DNA from: DASXQK01 sp963757155
Lineage (GTDB): Bacteria > Pseudomonadota > Alphaproteobacteria > Dongiales > Dongiaceae
Assembly: GCA_963757155.1 (NCBI GenBank)
Contig: CAVWQS010000014.1
Coordinates: 1 to 64,000 of the forward strand
DNA: 64,000 nucleotides
Direction: 5' to 3'
Shown: positions 17,167-25,669 of the stretch, piece by piece
Layout: each line of letters opens with the position of its first letter
Position numbering within the stretch: the first letter of the stretch is position 1
Made by a program: the position numbers and the translations under genes
Notes under the pieces: generated by a model
The model's input: only the letters and a program-made list of their open reading frames with translations
Told to the model about the DNA's origin: nothing
The model's database searches: none

Positions 17167-18372
17167 ATGTCGGCACGCAATGCGCTCTTCATTCCCGGGC
17201 CCAGCAACATGCCCGATGCCATCCGCCAGGCGATGGACATTCCGCTGGAGGATCAGCGAGCCCCGGATTTCCCCCAATTCACCCTCGGCCTCTTCCGCGA
17301 CTTGAAGAAGGTCTTCAAGACCGCCGAGGGACAGGTGTTCCTCTTCCCGGGCTCCGGTACCGGCGGTTGGGAGGCGGCGCTGACCAACACGCTCTCGCCC
17401 GGCGACCGCGTGCTCGCCGCCCGCTTCGGCCAATTCTCCCATCTCTGGGTCGAGATGTGCCGGCGCCTCGGCCTCGAGGTGGACGTGATCGAGGGCGAAT
17501 GGGGCGAGGGGGCGCCGATCGAGGCCTATGCCGAGCGCCTCGCCGCCGACAAGGCCCATCGCATCAAGGCGGTGCTGGTCTGCCATAACGAGACGGCGAC
17601 CGGCGTCACCAGCGATGTCGCGGCGCTGCGCCGGGCGCTGGATGCCGCCGGCCATCCGGCCCTGCTCTATGTCGATGGCGTCAGCTCCATCGCCAGCATC
17701 GATTTCCGCATGGACGAATGGGGCGTGGATCTGGCAGTCGCCGGCTCGCAAAAGGGCTTCATGCTGCCCACGGGCCTCGCCATCGTCGCCGTCTCCCCGA
17801 AGGCGATGGCCGCGGCCGCCGAGGCCAAATCCTTCCGCTGCTATTTCGATTTCGCCGATATGGCCCGCACCAACAAGGACGGCTATTTCCCCTATACCCC
17901 GGCGACCACCTTGCTGCGCGGCCTGCGCGCTTCTCTCGATCTGTTGGAGCGCGAGGGGCTGGAGCAGGTCTTCCAGCGCCATCACCGCCTGGCCGAAGGC
18001 GTTCGCCAGGCCGTCGCGGCCTGGGGGCTGAAGCTCTGCGCCCGGCATCCGCGCTGGCATTCCGACACGGTGAGCGCGATCGTCCTGCCGGCGGGCTTCG
18101 ACAGCAATGAAGTCGTGCGCCATGCCTATGAGCGCTACAACCTCTCGCTCGGCGTCGGCCTCGCCAAGGTGGCGGGGCGCGTCTTCCGCATCGGCCATCT
18201 CGGCAGCCTGAACGAGATCATGCTGCTGGGGGCGCTGGCCGGTACCGAGATGGCGCTCGCCGATCTCGGCATTCCCATCGAGCTCGGCAGCGGGGTCGCC
18301 GCGGCCCAGGCGCATTACGCCGTGGCGAAGCAGGCGACCCATGTCTTCCCGCGCCGCGCCGTCGGCGCCTGA
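17167..18372 (+). CDS. sgaA: Serine--glyoxylate aminotransferase
   Basis: This PLP enzyme moves the amino group of serine to glyoxylate, giving hydroxypyruvate and glycine, the entry step of the serine cycle. The 401-residue protein starts NALFIPGPSNMPDAIRQAMD, typical of the class V SGAT group. The PLP lysine is Lys196 in AVAGSQKGFMLPTG. The same fold is used by aspartate-glyoxylate aminotransferase (BhcA), but the downstream genes here are mtkA and mtkB, not bhcBCD, which supports SGAT. The start is the ATG at 17167. The operon continues 20 bases later with mtkA. Confidence 0.88.
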   Translation: MSARNALFIPGPSNMPDAIRQAMDIPLEDQRAPDFPQFTLGLFRDLKKVFKTAEGQVFLFPGSGTGGWEAALTNTLSPGDRVLAARFGQFSHLWVEMCRRLGLEVDVIEGEWGEGAPIEAYAERLAADKAHRIKAVLVCHNETATGVTSDVAALRRALDAAGHPALLYVDGVSSIASIDFRMDEWGVDLAVAGSQKGFMLPTGLAIVAVSPKAMAAAAEAKSFRCYFDFADMARTNKDGYFPYTPATTLLRGLRASLDLLEREGLEQVFQRHHRLAEGVRQAVAAWGLKLCARHPRWHSDTVSAIVLPAGFDSNEVVRHAYERYNLSLGVGLAKVAGRVFRIGHLGSLNEIMLLGALAGTEMALADLGIPIELGSGVAAAQAHYAVAKQATHVFPRRAVGA

Positions 18373-18392
18373 CGGCAAGATCGGGGGCAGCC

Positions 18393-19589
18393 ATGGATAT
18401 CCACGAATATCAGGCGAAAGAACTCCTCGCCGGTTTCGGCGTGCAGGTCGCCCGCGGCGGTCTTGCCTATAGCCCGGAGCAGGCGGCCTATCGCGCCCGG
18501 GAGATCGGCGGCGAGCGCTGGGTGGTGAAGGCCCAGATCCACGCCGGCGGCCGCGGCAAGGCCGGCGGCGTCCGGCTCTGCCGCGACGAGGCTGAGGTGG
18601 AGGCGGCGGCCGAGGCGCTTCTCGGCAAGCGCCTCGCCACCGCCCAGACGGGGCCGCGCGGCAAGCTGGTCAACCGCCTCTATGTCGAGGCGGCCAGCGA
18701 GGTGGTGAGCGAGTTCTATCTCGGCCTGGTGCTCGATCGGCAGAGCGAGCGGATCATGGTGGTGGCCTCGGCGGCGGGCGGGATGGAGATCGAGGAGATC
18801 AGCGCGACCCGGCCCGAGACCCTGATCCGCATCAGCGTCGATCCCGCCGTCGGCATGCAGCCCTTCCACGCCCGCGAGATTGCCTTCGGCCTCGGCCTCA
18901 ACTCGGCTCATACGGCGCAGGCGGTGGAGACCATCCTCGGCTGCTACCGGGCCTTCCGCGATCTCGACGCGACCATGGTGGAGATCAACCCGCTGGTGAC
19001 CACGGCCGACGGCGTGTTGCTGGCGCTGGACGCCAAGATGAGCTTCGACGACAACGCCCTCTTCCGCCGGCCCCGCATCGCCGAGCTGCGCGACAAATCC
19101 CAGGAGGATCCGCGCGAAACCAAGGCGATGGACCGCGGCCTCAGCTATGTCGGGCTCGAGGGCAATATCGGCTGCATCATCAACGGTGCCGGGCTCGCCA
19201 TGGCGACCATGGACATGATCAAGCATGCCGGCGGCGAGCCCGCGAACTTCCTCGATATCGGCGGTGGCGCCACGCCGGAGCGGGTGGCCAAGGCCTTCAA
19301 TCTCGTGCTCTCCGACGCCAAGGTGGAGGCGATGCTGGTGAACATCTTCGCCGGCATCAACCGCTGCGACTGGGTCGCCCGCGGCATCGTGCAGGCCCTG
19401 CAGAAAGTCGAGATGCGCGTGCCGCTGGTCGTGCGCCTCGCCGGCACCCATGTCGAGGAGGGCCGCGAGATCCTGGAATCGAGCGGCTTTCCCATCATCG
19501 CCGCCGACAGCCTCGCCGAGGCGGCGGAGAAGGTCGTCTCCGCCTGGCGCCAGACCGAGCAGTTGCAGCCCCGGGAGGAAGCGGCATGA
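18393..19589 (+). CDS. mtkA: Malate--CoA ligase, beta subunit
   Basis: This is the ATP-grasp subunit of the enzyme that converts malate, CoA and ATP to malyl-CoA, which malyl-CoA lyase then splits. The 398-residue protein starts MDIHEYQAKELLAGFGV, as all SucC-type chains do, and has the ATP-grasp segment VVKAQIHAGGRGKAGGV and the C-terminal GGATPERVAKAFNLVL. By sequence alone succinyl-CoA synthetase beta is the alternative. Direct linkage to sgaA and a partner alpha gene makes malate thiokinase the better call. The stop overlaps the mtkB start by four bases (ATGA). Confidence 0.82.
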   Translation: MDIHEYQAKELLAGFGVQVARGGLAYSPEQAAYRAREIGGERWVVKAQIHAGGRGKAGGVRLCRDEAEVEAAAEALLGKRLATAQTGPRGKLVNRLYVEAASEVVSEFYLGLVLDRQSERIMVVASAAGGMEIEEISATRPETLIRISVDPAVGMQPFHAREIAFGLGLNSAHTAQAVETILGCYRAFRDLDATMVEINPLVTTADGVLLALDAKMSFDDNALFRRPRIAELRDKSQEDPRETKAMDRGLSYVGLEGNIGCIINGAGLAMATMDMIKHAGGEPANFLDIGGGATPERVAKAFNLVLSDAKVEAMLVNIFAGINRCDWVARGIVQALQKVEMRVPLVVRLAGTHVEEGREILESSGFPIIAADSLAEAAEKVVSAWRQTEQLQPREEAA

Positions 19590-20476
19590 GCATCCTTCTC
19601 GACGAGACGACCGGCGTCATCGTCCAAGGCTTCACGGGCAAGATCGGCAGCTTCCATGCCCAGGAGATGATCCAGTACGGGACACGCCTGCTGGGCGGGG
19701 TGACGCCGGGCAAGGGCGGCACCACTCATCTGGGCCTGCCGGTGTTCAACTCGGTGCGCGCGGCGGTCGCCGCCACCGGCGCCACCGCCAGCATCGTCTT
19801 CGTGCCGCCGCCCTTCGCCGCGGATTCCATCATGGAGGCCGCCGATGCCGGGCTCGAGCTCTGCGTCGCCATCACCGACGGCATCCCCGCCCAGGACATG
19901 ATCCGGGTGAAGCGCTACATGCGCCGCTACAAGCGCGAGCAGCGCCTCTGCCTGATCGGGCCCAATTGCGCCGGGGTCATCAGCCCGGGCAAGGCTTTGC
20001 TCGGCATCATGCCGGGAAATATCTACAAGCCGGGTGCCATCGGCGTGGTCGGGCGCTCCGGCACGCTCGGCTACGAGGCCGCGGCGCAGATGAAGGCGCT
20101 GGGCATCGGCATCTCCACCAGCGTGGGCATCGGCGGCGATCCCATCAATGGCAGCTCCTTCAGGGATGCCCTCGCCTTGTTCGAGGCCGATCCCGAGACC
20201 CAGGCCGTGATGATGATCGGGGAGATCGGCGGGCCGCAGGAGGCCGAGGCCGCCCAGTTCATTCGCGACCATATGACCAAGCCCGTCGCCGCCTATATCG
20301 CCGGGCTCACCGCCCCCAAGGGCCGGCGCATGGGCCATGCCGGCGCCATCATCTCCGCCTTCGGCGAAAGCGCCGATGAGAAGGTGGAGATCCTGCAGGA
20401 GGCGGGGGTGCGCGTGGCGCCCAATCCCTCGGAGCTCGGCACCACCGTCGCGGAGTTGCTCGCGCGCGCGGCCTAA
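19586..20476 (+). CDS. mtkB: Malate--CoA ligase, alpha subunit
   Basis: The 296-residue CoA-binding partner of MtkA. The N-terminal CoA-binding Rossmann region includes VIVQGFTGKIGSFHAQEM and GGVTPGKGGTTHLGLPVF. The phosphorylated histidine is His251 in GRRMGHAGAIIS. Translation is coupled to mtkA by an ATGA overlap. The serine-cycle genes for malyl-CoA lyase, hydroxypyruvate reductase, PEP carboxylase and the H4F enzymes are not in the window, so the cycle is either completed elsewhere or this module works on its own in glyoxylate handling. Confidence 0.82.
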   Translation: MSILLDETTGVIVQGFTGKIGSFHAQEMIQYGTRLLGGVTPGKGGTTHLGLPVFNSVRAAVAATGATASIVFVPPPFAADSIMEAADAGLELCVAITDGIPAQDMIRVKRYMRRYKREQRLCLIGPNCAGVISPGKALLGIMPGNIYKPGAIGVVGRSGTLGYEAAAQMKALGIGISTSVGIGGDPINGSSFRDALALFEADPETQAVMMIGEIGGPQEAEAAQFIRDHMTKPVAAYIAGLTAPKGRRMGHAGAIISAFGESADEKVEILQEAGVRVAPNPSELGTTVAELLARAA

Positions 20477-20487
20477 CCGCGCCCGTC

Positions 20488-20912
20488 TTCGTCATTCCCG
20501 CGAAAGCGGGATTCCACGGCCACATGCTCGGCAGCTTGCCGCTTGCCCTGGATCCCCGCTTTCGCGCTATTGCATGCACATAACTCGCTGATTGCCGTGG
20601 CCCCCTTTTCTTCTCCCGCCCCCTGCAGGCCGATCACTCTTGATCGGCCTGCGCTTTGAGGGGGGCGGGCCGGGGTGGGGGTGGCCATAAACTCTTTCCT
20701 CAGAACAGCCCGCCCCTTGGATGTCAGGGCGATTGGCATTTGCGGCTCAATTAAATCTTGAAGAATCGGCTGCAGCGCAAAGAATTCGGCCACCCCCACC
20801 CCGGCCCGCCCCCCTCAAAGCGCGGGCCTATCGGCCCGCAGGGGGCGGGGGAAGAAAGAGCCGGCGGCGATCAACGAGATAAGTATCGACTAGCGCTTTC
20901 GCGGGGATGACG
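20488..20912. repeat. Composite repeat: palindromic repeat copies around a larger inverted repeat
   Basis: This nearly fills the 548-base gap after mtkB, with no convincing gene. A copy of the CGTCATTCCCGCGAAAGCGG repeat lies at 20488-20567, and a right half (GCTTTCGCGGGGATGACGG) at 20894-20912. Between them two GC-rich arms at about 20616-20692 and 20783-20857 are near-perfect reverse complements. They share TTTGAGGGGGGCGGGCCGGG and GGGGTGGGGGTGGCC, and flank about 90 bp of lower-GC sequence. The arms contain the core also found at 1497-1547. The layout looks like a mobile inverted-repeat unit set within an older repeat. Confidence 0.7.
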
Positions 20913-21024
20913 GCAAGGACGTGGCCCTATGGCGCCTAGCACGGCAGTGGCAGGCCGCCGCTCCCTCTGCTATTGTCATACAAATCAAGCGGCTCCCTAG
21001 GCCGCTCATCGTCACGGGAGGAAG

Positions 21025-21810
21025 ATGCCGCCGTCGTCCGGAACGCCATCCCCCGCATCCGACTATGAGGACATCGTCCGCCTGGAGAAGGTGCAGAAGT
21101 TCTTCGGCGCCATCCAGGGGCTGCGCGATATCGATCTTAGGATCGGGCGCAACGAGATCGTCGGGCTGATCGGCGACAATGGCGCCGGGAAATCAACCCT
21201 CATCAAGGTCATGACCGGCGTGCTGCGGCCCACATCGGGCCGCATTTTCGTGCGCGACCGGGAGATCGATTGGCGCGCCTATTCCGTGCGCCAGGCCCAT
21301 GACCTCTCCATCGAAACGGTCTATCAGGACAAATCCCTGGCGGAGAAGCAGCCGCTCTGGCGGAATTTCTTTGCCGGCCGGCAGATAACCAACCGTTTCG
21401 GCTTCATCGATGTGAAGAAGGAGAGGGCGGTCGCCCGCGACATGCTGCTGACCTCCATCGGCTTCCGCGGCGCGGGCATTTCCGTGGATTCCACCGTCTC
21501 TTTGCTCTCCGGCGGCGAGCGCCAGGGCATCGCCATCGGCCGCGCCATGCATTTCAATGCCGATCTCATCGTGTTGGACGAGCCCACGGTGGCCCTTGCC
21601 GTTTCCGAGGTGCGCAAGGTCCTCGACTTCGTCCGGCGGATCAAGGATCAGGGCCGGGCCTGCGTCTATATCGAGCACAACCTTGCCCATGTGCATGAGG
21701 TGGCGGACCGCCTGGTGGTGCTGGACCGCGGCACGATCGTGGCCGAGATCTCGCCGAAGAACATGAGCGTGCCCGAGCTCACCGAATACCTCATCGCCCT
21801 GCAGCACTGA
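21025..21810 (+). CDS. CUT2-type sugar ABC transporter, ATP-binding protein
   Basis: A single-domain ATPase of 261 residues from the group that powers monosaccharide and related small-molecule uptake. The Walker A is GDNGAGKSTLIK, the signature is LLSGGERQGIAIGRA and the Walker B is DLIVLDEPTVAL; the switch His is in YIEHNLAHVHEVADR. Unlike RbsA it has only one nucleotide-binding domain, as in FrcA-type systems. A GGGAGGAAG ribosome binding site precedes the ATG. It begins an operon with the permease and binding protein. The cargo is not known from sequence. Confidence 0.88.
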   Translation: MPPSSGTPSPASDYEDIVRLEKVQKFFGAIQGLRDIDLRIGRNEIVGLIGDNGAGKSTLIKVMTGVLRPTSGRIFVRDREIDWRAYSVRQAHDLSIETVYQDKSLAEKQPLWRNFFAGRQITNRFGFIDVKKERAVARDMLLTSIGFRGAGISVDSTVSLLSGGERQGIAIGRAMHFNADLIVLDEPTVALAVSEVRKVLDFVRRIKDQGRACVYIEHNLAHVHEVADRLVVLDRGTIVAEISPKNMSVPELTEYLIALQH

Positions 21811-21819
21811 GGACCAGAG

Positions 21820-22905
21820 ATGGCAGCGCCGCGTCTCTTCAGGATGATCCAGCGGGTCGAAGGGCTGCCGATCATCCTCGTCTTCATCGTGCTGCTGGCG
21901 CTGTTCATGTACACCGCGCCGCAGGTCTTCCTTGCGCCCTACATCTACACCACCTTCCTCTCCACCCTGCCGCCCCTGATATTGCTGGCCATCGGCCTCA
22001 CCTTCGTCATCGGCGCCGGGGAGATCGATCTCTGCTTTCCCGCCATCATCTCCTTCAGCGGCTTCGTCTTCGCCATCCTGTTCAAGCAATACGAGCTCGG
22101 CTGGCTCGCGGTCGCGGCAGGCCTCGGTTCCGGCCTCTTCGTGGGCTACATCAACGGCCTCCTGGTTGCCCGGGTGGGCGTACCCTCCTTCATGGCAACC
22201 CTGGCGACGCAGTTCTTCTGGTCGGGCATGGCGACGGTGCTCTCCGGCGGCAAATCCTATGCCTTGCGCGGGGCCGAGCAGAGTTCGGTCTGGCAATTCC
22301 TGGTCGGCCGGCTGGGCGGCGCGCCGGATTCCCTCGCCTGGCTGAACGATGTCTCGGTGCAGGCGATCTGGACGGCGCTGATCGTCATTGCCCTCTGGTT
22401 CATCCTGAACCGTCACCGCTTCGGCGAGCATGTGCTGTTCATCGGCAATTCCAATGCCGTGTCGCGGGTCGTCGGCATCGATGTGGCGCGGGAGAAGATC
22501 AAGCTCTTCACCTTGATGGGCGGGCTGGCGGCGGCCGCGGCCATGCTGCTCACCTTGGAGAACAAGAATTTCTTTGGCAATCAGGGCCAGGGCTATCTGC
22601 TGACCGCCATCGCCTCGGTGTTGATCGGCGGCACCTCGATCTTCGGCGGGCGGGCGACCATCATCGGCACGGTCTTCGGCTGCTTCATCATCGGCATGAT
22701 CGAGGCGGGGCTGGTGGCCACGGGGCTCACGGGCGCCTGGGTGCGCACGATCCAGGGCCTCGTGTTCCTGATCTCGATCATCTTCTATCTCTGGGTGGAG
22801 GAGCCGCATCGCCTCGGCGCCTTCTTCGCCCGCAACACGACGATCAAGCCCAGGGCCGAGATCAAGCCTACCAAGGAATTCGACCGGACGGGTCCGGCCG
22901 GATAG
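21820..22905 (+). CDS. CUT2-type ABC transporter permease
   Basis: A 361-residue inner-membrane permease of the RbsC/FrcC family. About nine hydrophobic helices are visible, including LPIILVFIVLLALFMYTAP and LPPLILLAIGLTFVIGAGEI, followed by the characteristic IDLCFPAIISFSGF. The late conserved segment LIGGTSIFGGRATIIGTVFG is typical for this family. The C-terminal tail is long and charged. It is nine bases after the ATPase gene and sixty before the binding protein gene. Confidence 0.88.
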   Translation: MAAPRLFRMIQRVEGLPIILVFIVLLALFMYTAPQVFLAPYIYTTFLSTLPPLILLAIGLTFVIGAGEIDLCFPAIISFSGFVFAILFKQYELGWLAVAAGLGSGLFVGYINGLLVARVGVPSFMATLATQFFWSGMATVLSGGKSYALRGAEQSSVWQFLVGRLGGAPDSLAWLNDVSVQAIWTALIVIALWFILNRHRFGEHVLFIGNSNAVSRVVGIDVAREKIKLFTLMGGLAAAAAMLLTLENKNFFGNQGQGYLLTAIASVLIGGTSIFGGRATIIGTVFGCFIIGMIEAGLVATGLTGAWVRTIQGLVFLISIIFYLWVEEPHRLGAFFARNTTIKPRAEIKPTKEFDRTGPAG

Positions 22906-22965
22906 GTGCAGCCGGCTTCCGCCAAGCGGGGCCGGCTTCGAAACCGCAACAAGCAGGAGGAAACC

Positions 22966-23961
22966 ATGAAACGGGCCAGACGACTGCTGATGGGGGCCGC
23001 CGCGGCGGCCTTGCTCGCCAGCGCCGGCACGGCGCTCGCAGATGATGCGCCGGGCAAGGGAATCACCATCTACATGCAGATGGGCGGCAATGCCGGTGAC
23101 GGCGCCACTCTGGCGCGCCAGACCGGGGCGTCGGCGGCGGCGACCGCGCTGGGCGTCGACAAGCTGAACGCCCAATTCTCCGCCTGGGCGCCGGAGACCA
23201 TGATCCAGCAATTCAAGGAGGCGCTGGCCGCACGGCCCTCCTGCATCGTCATCATGGGCCATCCCGGCAATGATGCCTTCGCCGATCTGGTCAAGCAGGC
23301 GGTGAGCCAGGGCATCGTCGTCACCGACGGCAATTCGCCCCTGAGCGAGCTGCAGAAGAACTACGGCCCCCAGGGCTTCGGCTATGCCGGCGTCGACCTC
23401 TATGCCGGCGGATCGCTGACCGCGCAGCGGATGATCGATGCGGGTCATCTCAAGTCCGGCGACGAGGCCATGGTCTATGGCGTCTTCAGCCAGGCGGAGC
23501 GCGGCCTCTCCGAGAAGGGTCTGGCCGATACGCTGGAGAAGGCGGGGCTCAAGGTCGACCGGCTGGAGATCACCCAGGAGGCGAATTCCGATCCGTCGCT
23601 GGCCGTGCCGGTGCTGGCCGCCTATGTCCAGAGCCATCCCAATCTTAAGGCGATCGGGACCCAGCATGGCGGGGTAACCGGCGTGCTCCAGGATGTGCTG
23701 AAGAAGGCCGGCAAGAAGCCGGGGGACATCACCGTCGGCGGCATCGATCTGGCGCCCGCCACCATCGATGGCCTGAAATCGGGCTATGTCACCGTGACCC
23801 TGGATCAGCTGCTCTATCTCCAGGGCTTCATGCCGGTGCTGCAATGCGTGCTGACGGCCAAATACAAGATGCCGGGCCTCTCGCTCAACACTGGCGCCGG
23901 CGTCGTCACGCCGGAGAGCATCGGCCCGCTGATCCCGCTGATCGAGACGGGGTATCGGTAA
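22966..23961 (+). CDS. CUT2-type ABC transporter, periplasmic substrate-binding protein
   Basis: A 331-residue Peripla_BP_4-type binding protein. A Sec signal peptide is clear (RRLLMGAAAAALLASAGTAL, cleavage after ALA). The mature part starts ITIYMQMGGNAGDGATLARQ and has the fold's typical VIMGHPGNDAFADLVKQAV and GVDLYAGGSLTAQRM. The ATG at 22966 has CAGGAGG six bases upstream. The ligand is not the usual ribose or fructose set by any motif I recognise. The downstream PLP decarboxylase hints that the operon may handle an amino acid-like or sugar-amine compound, but that is only context. Confidence 0.85.
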   Translation: MKRARRLLMGAAAAALLASAGTALADDAPGKGITIYMQMGGNAGDGATLARQTGASAAATALGVDKLNAQFSAWAPETMIQQFKEALAARPSCIVIMGHPGNDAFADLVKQAVSQGIVVTDGNSPLSELQKNYGPQGFGYAGVDLYAGGSLTAQRMIDAGHLKSGDEAMVYGVFSQAERGLSEKGLADTLEKAGLKVDRLEITQEANSDPSLAVPVLAAYVQSHPNLKAIGTQHGGVTGVLQDVLKKAGKKPGDITVGGIDLAPATIDGLKSGYVTVTLDQLLYLQGFMPVLQCVLTAKYKMPGLSLNTGAGVVTPESIGPLIPLIETGYR

Positions 23962-23980
23962 GGCAAGCGGCGAAGGAAAT

Positions 23981-24012
23981 CCCTCTCCCGCGCTTTGAAG
24001 CGCGGGAGAGGG
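23981..24012 (+). terminator. Hairpin after the binding-protein gene
   Basis: A perfect 13-bp stem (CCCTCTCCCGCGC and GCGCGGGAGAGGG) with a six-base loop lies 20 bases after the stop. No T-run follows, so it may be an mRNA-stabilising or partial termination structure between the transporter and the decarboxylase, not a strong terminator. Confidence 0.55.
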
Positions 24013-24080
24013 ATAAGATCCTGCTGGAGTCGTGCGACGCACAGCGCCATAAACGCTGAGACCACGATCCCGGAAAACCC

Positions 24081-25529
24081 ATGACCAAATCCGATTCCCG
24101 ACGCGGCGATCAAAACCTCGATCCCGTGGACTGGCCGAGCTTCCGTGCCCAGGGCCATCGCATGCTGGACGACATCCTCGACTACATCGAGGGTATCGAG
24201 GAACGGCCGGTCTGGCAGCCAATCCCCGAGGAGGCGCGGGCGCGGTTTCGCGAGCCGCTGCCGCGGGCGGGGTCGAGCCTCCCCGAGGCCCATGGGCAAT
24301 TCATGGCGGATGTGCTGCCCTTCTCCACTGGCAATACCCATCCCGGATTCATGGGCTGGGTCCATGGCGGCGGCACGCCGGTGGGCATGCTGGCGGAGAT
24401 GCTGGCGGCGGGGCTCAACGCCAATCTCGGCGGGCGCGATCACATGCCCATCGAGGTCGAGCGCCAGATCCTGATCTGGATGCGCGAGCTCTTCGGCTTT
24501 CCCGAGACGGCCAGCGGCCTCTTCGTCACCGGCACCTCCATGGCCAATCTCATGGCGGTGCTGATCGCGCGGACCACCGTGCTGGGATTCGAGGTGCGCC
24601 GCCAGGGCCTCGCCGCCCGCGGCAAGCGCCTCAGCGCCTATACCTCCGCCGCCGCCCATGGCTGCGTGCGCCAAGCCATCGATCTCGCGGGGCTGGGCAG
24701 CGAGGCGCTGCGCCGCATTGCGACCGATGGGCGCCAGCGGATCGATCTCGCGGCACTGGCGGCGGCGATCGCGCAAGACCGGGCGCAGGGCTTCACGCCC
24801 TTCCTCATCGTGGGCACCGCCGGCACCGTGGATGTCGGCGCGGTGGACGATCTCGCCGCGATCGCCGATCTGGCCCGGCGCGAGGGCATCTGGCTCCACA
24901 TCGATGCGGCCTATGGCGCGCTCGCCCTGATGGCGCCGGACCTGGCGCCGCTGTTCCGGGGCATCGAGCAGGCGGATTCCATCGCCTTCGATTTCCACAA
25001 ATGGGGCCAAGTGCCCTATGACGCGGGCTATCTCCTGGTGCGCGACGGGGAGCGCCACCGCGCGAGCTTCGCGGCACCGGCCGCTTATCTCCGCCGCGAG
25101 ACGCGCGGGCTTGCCGCCGGCTCGCCCTGGCCCTGCGATTTCGGCCCCGACCTCTCGCGCGGATTCCGTGCCCTCAAGACCTGGTTCACCCTCAAGGTCC
25201 ATGGCACCGAGGCGTTGGGGGCGGCCATGTCGCGAAGCTGCGCGCTGGCCCGCAGTCTCGAGCAGAAGATCGCGGCAAGGCCCGAGCTGGAACTGCTGGC
25301 CCCGGCCCAGCTCAATATCGTCTGCTTCCGCTATCGCGCCGCCGAGCCCGATCGGGTGAATGCGGAGATCGTCGCCGATCTGCAGGAGTCCGGCATCGCC
25401 GCGCCTTCGACCACGACGATCGACGGCAGGCTCGCGATCCGCGCGGCGCTGGTCAATCACCGCACGCAGGAACGCCATATCGATGCGCTGATCGAGGGCG
25501 TGCTGCGCTTCGGCGCCGCGCGCGGCTGA
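24081..25529 (+). CDS. PLP-dependent group II decarboxylase (aromatic amino acid decarboxylase-like)
   Basis: A 482-residue cytosolic enzyme of the family that includes aromatic-L-amino-acid, glutamate and tyrosine decarboxylases. The PLP lysine is Lys307 in AFDFHKWGQVPYDAGYLL, and Asp275 in HIDAAYGA pairs with the pyridinium nitrogen. His193 (AAHGCVRQ) stacks on the ring. The N-terminal region (HRMLDDILDYIEGI, GNTHPGFMGWVHGGG) is typical. The substrate cannot be fixed from these motifs. It follows the CUT2 transporter on the same strand after 119 bases and is followed by a palindromic repeat, so it is probably the last gene of that unit. Confidence 0.85.
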   Translation: MTKSDSRRGDQNLDPVDWPSFRAQGHRMLDDILDYIEGIEERPVWQPIPEEARARFREPLPRAGSSLPEAHGQFMADVLPFSTGNTHPGFMGWVHGGGTPVGMLAEMLAAGLNANLGGRDHMPIEVERQILIWMRELFGFPETASGLFVTGTSMANLMAVLIARTTVLGFEVRRQGLAARGKRLSAYTSAAAHGCVRQAIDLAGLGSEALRRIATDGRQRIDLAALAAAIAQDRAQGFTPFLIVGTAGTVDVGAVDDLAAIADLARREGIWLHIDAAYGALALMAPDLAPLFRGIEQADSIAFDFHKWGQVPYDAGYLLVRDGERHRASFAAPAAYLRRETRGLAAGSPWPCDFGPDLSRGFRALKTWFTLKVHGTEALGAAMSRSCALARSLEQKIAARPELELLAPAQLNIVCFRYRAAEPDRVNAEIVADLQESGIAAPSTTTIDGRLAIRAALVNHRTQERHIDALIEGVLRFGAARG

Positions 25530-25557
25530 GCGGCAGCGGTCGCCTCTTCCTCTCAAC

Positions 25558-25643
25558 CGTCATCCCCGCGAAAGCGGGAATCCAGGGCGAGCGATAGATT
25601 TCTGAGCCGGTGGCCCTGGATTCCCGCTTTCGCGGGAATGACG
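25558..25643. repeat. Palindromic dispersed repeat, most complete copy
   Basis: Left end CGTCATCCCCGCGAAAGCGG with GAATCCAGGG, right end CCCTGGATTCCCGCTTTCGC with GGGAATGACG. The two ends are inverted copies over about 29 bases, with a 28-base unrelated centre. It sits between convergent genes and may double as a bidirectional transcription end. Confidence 0.8.
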
Positions 25644-25669
25644 GGAGGAGAGGGCGGGAAGCCCCGGGG

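Noticed and set aside
17167..20476. The aminotransferase considered as BhcA of the beta-hydroxyaspartate cycle
   Set aside because: The downstream genes are malate-CoA ligase subunits, not the bhcB, bhcC and bhcD genes that define that cycle.
21193..24222. A 1,009-codon minus-strand open frame across the CUT2 transporter genes
   Set aside because: It lies antisense to three genes with clear ABC transporter motifs, and its sequence is rich in His, Gln, Arg and Gly with no recognisable domain.
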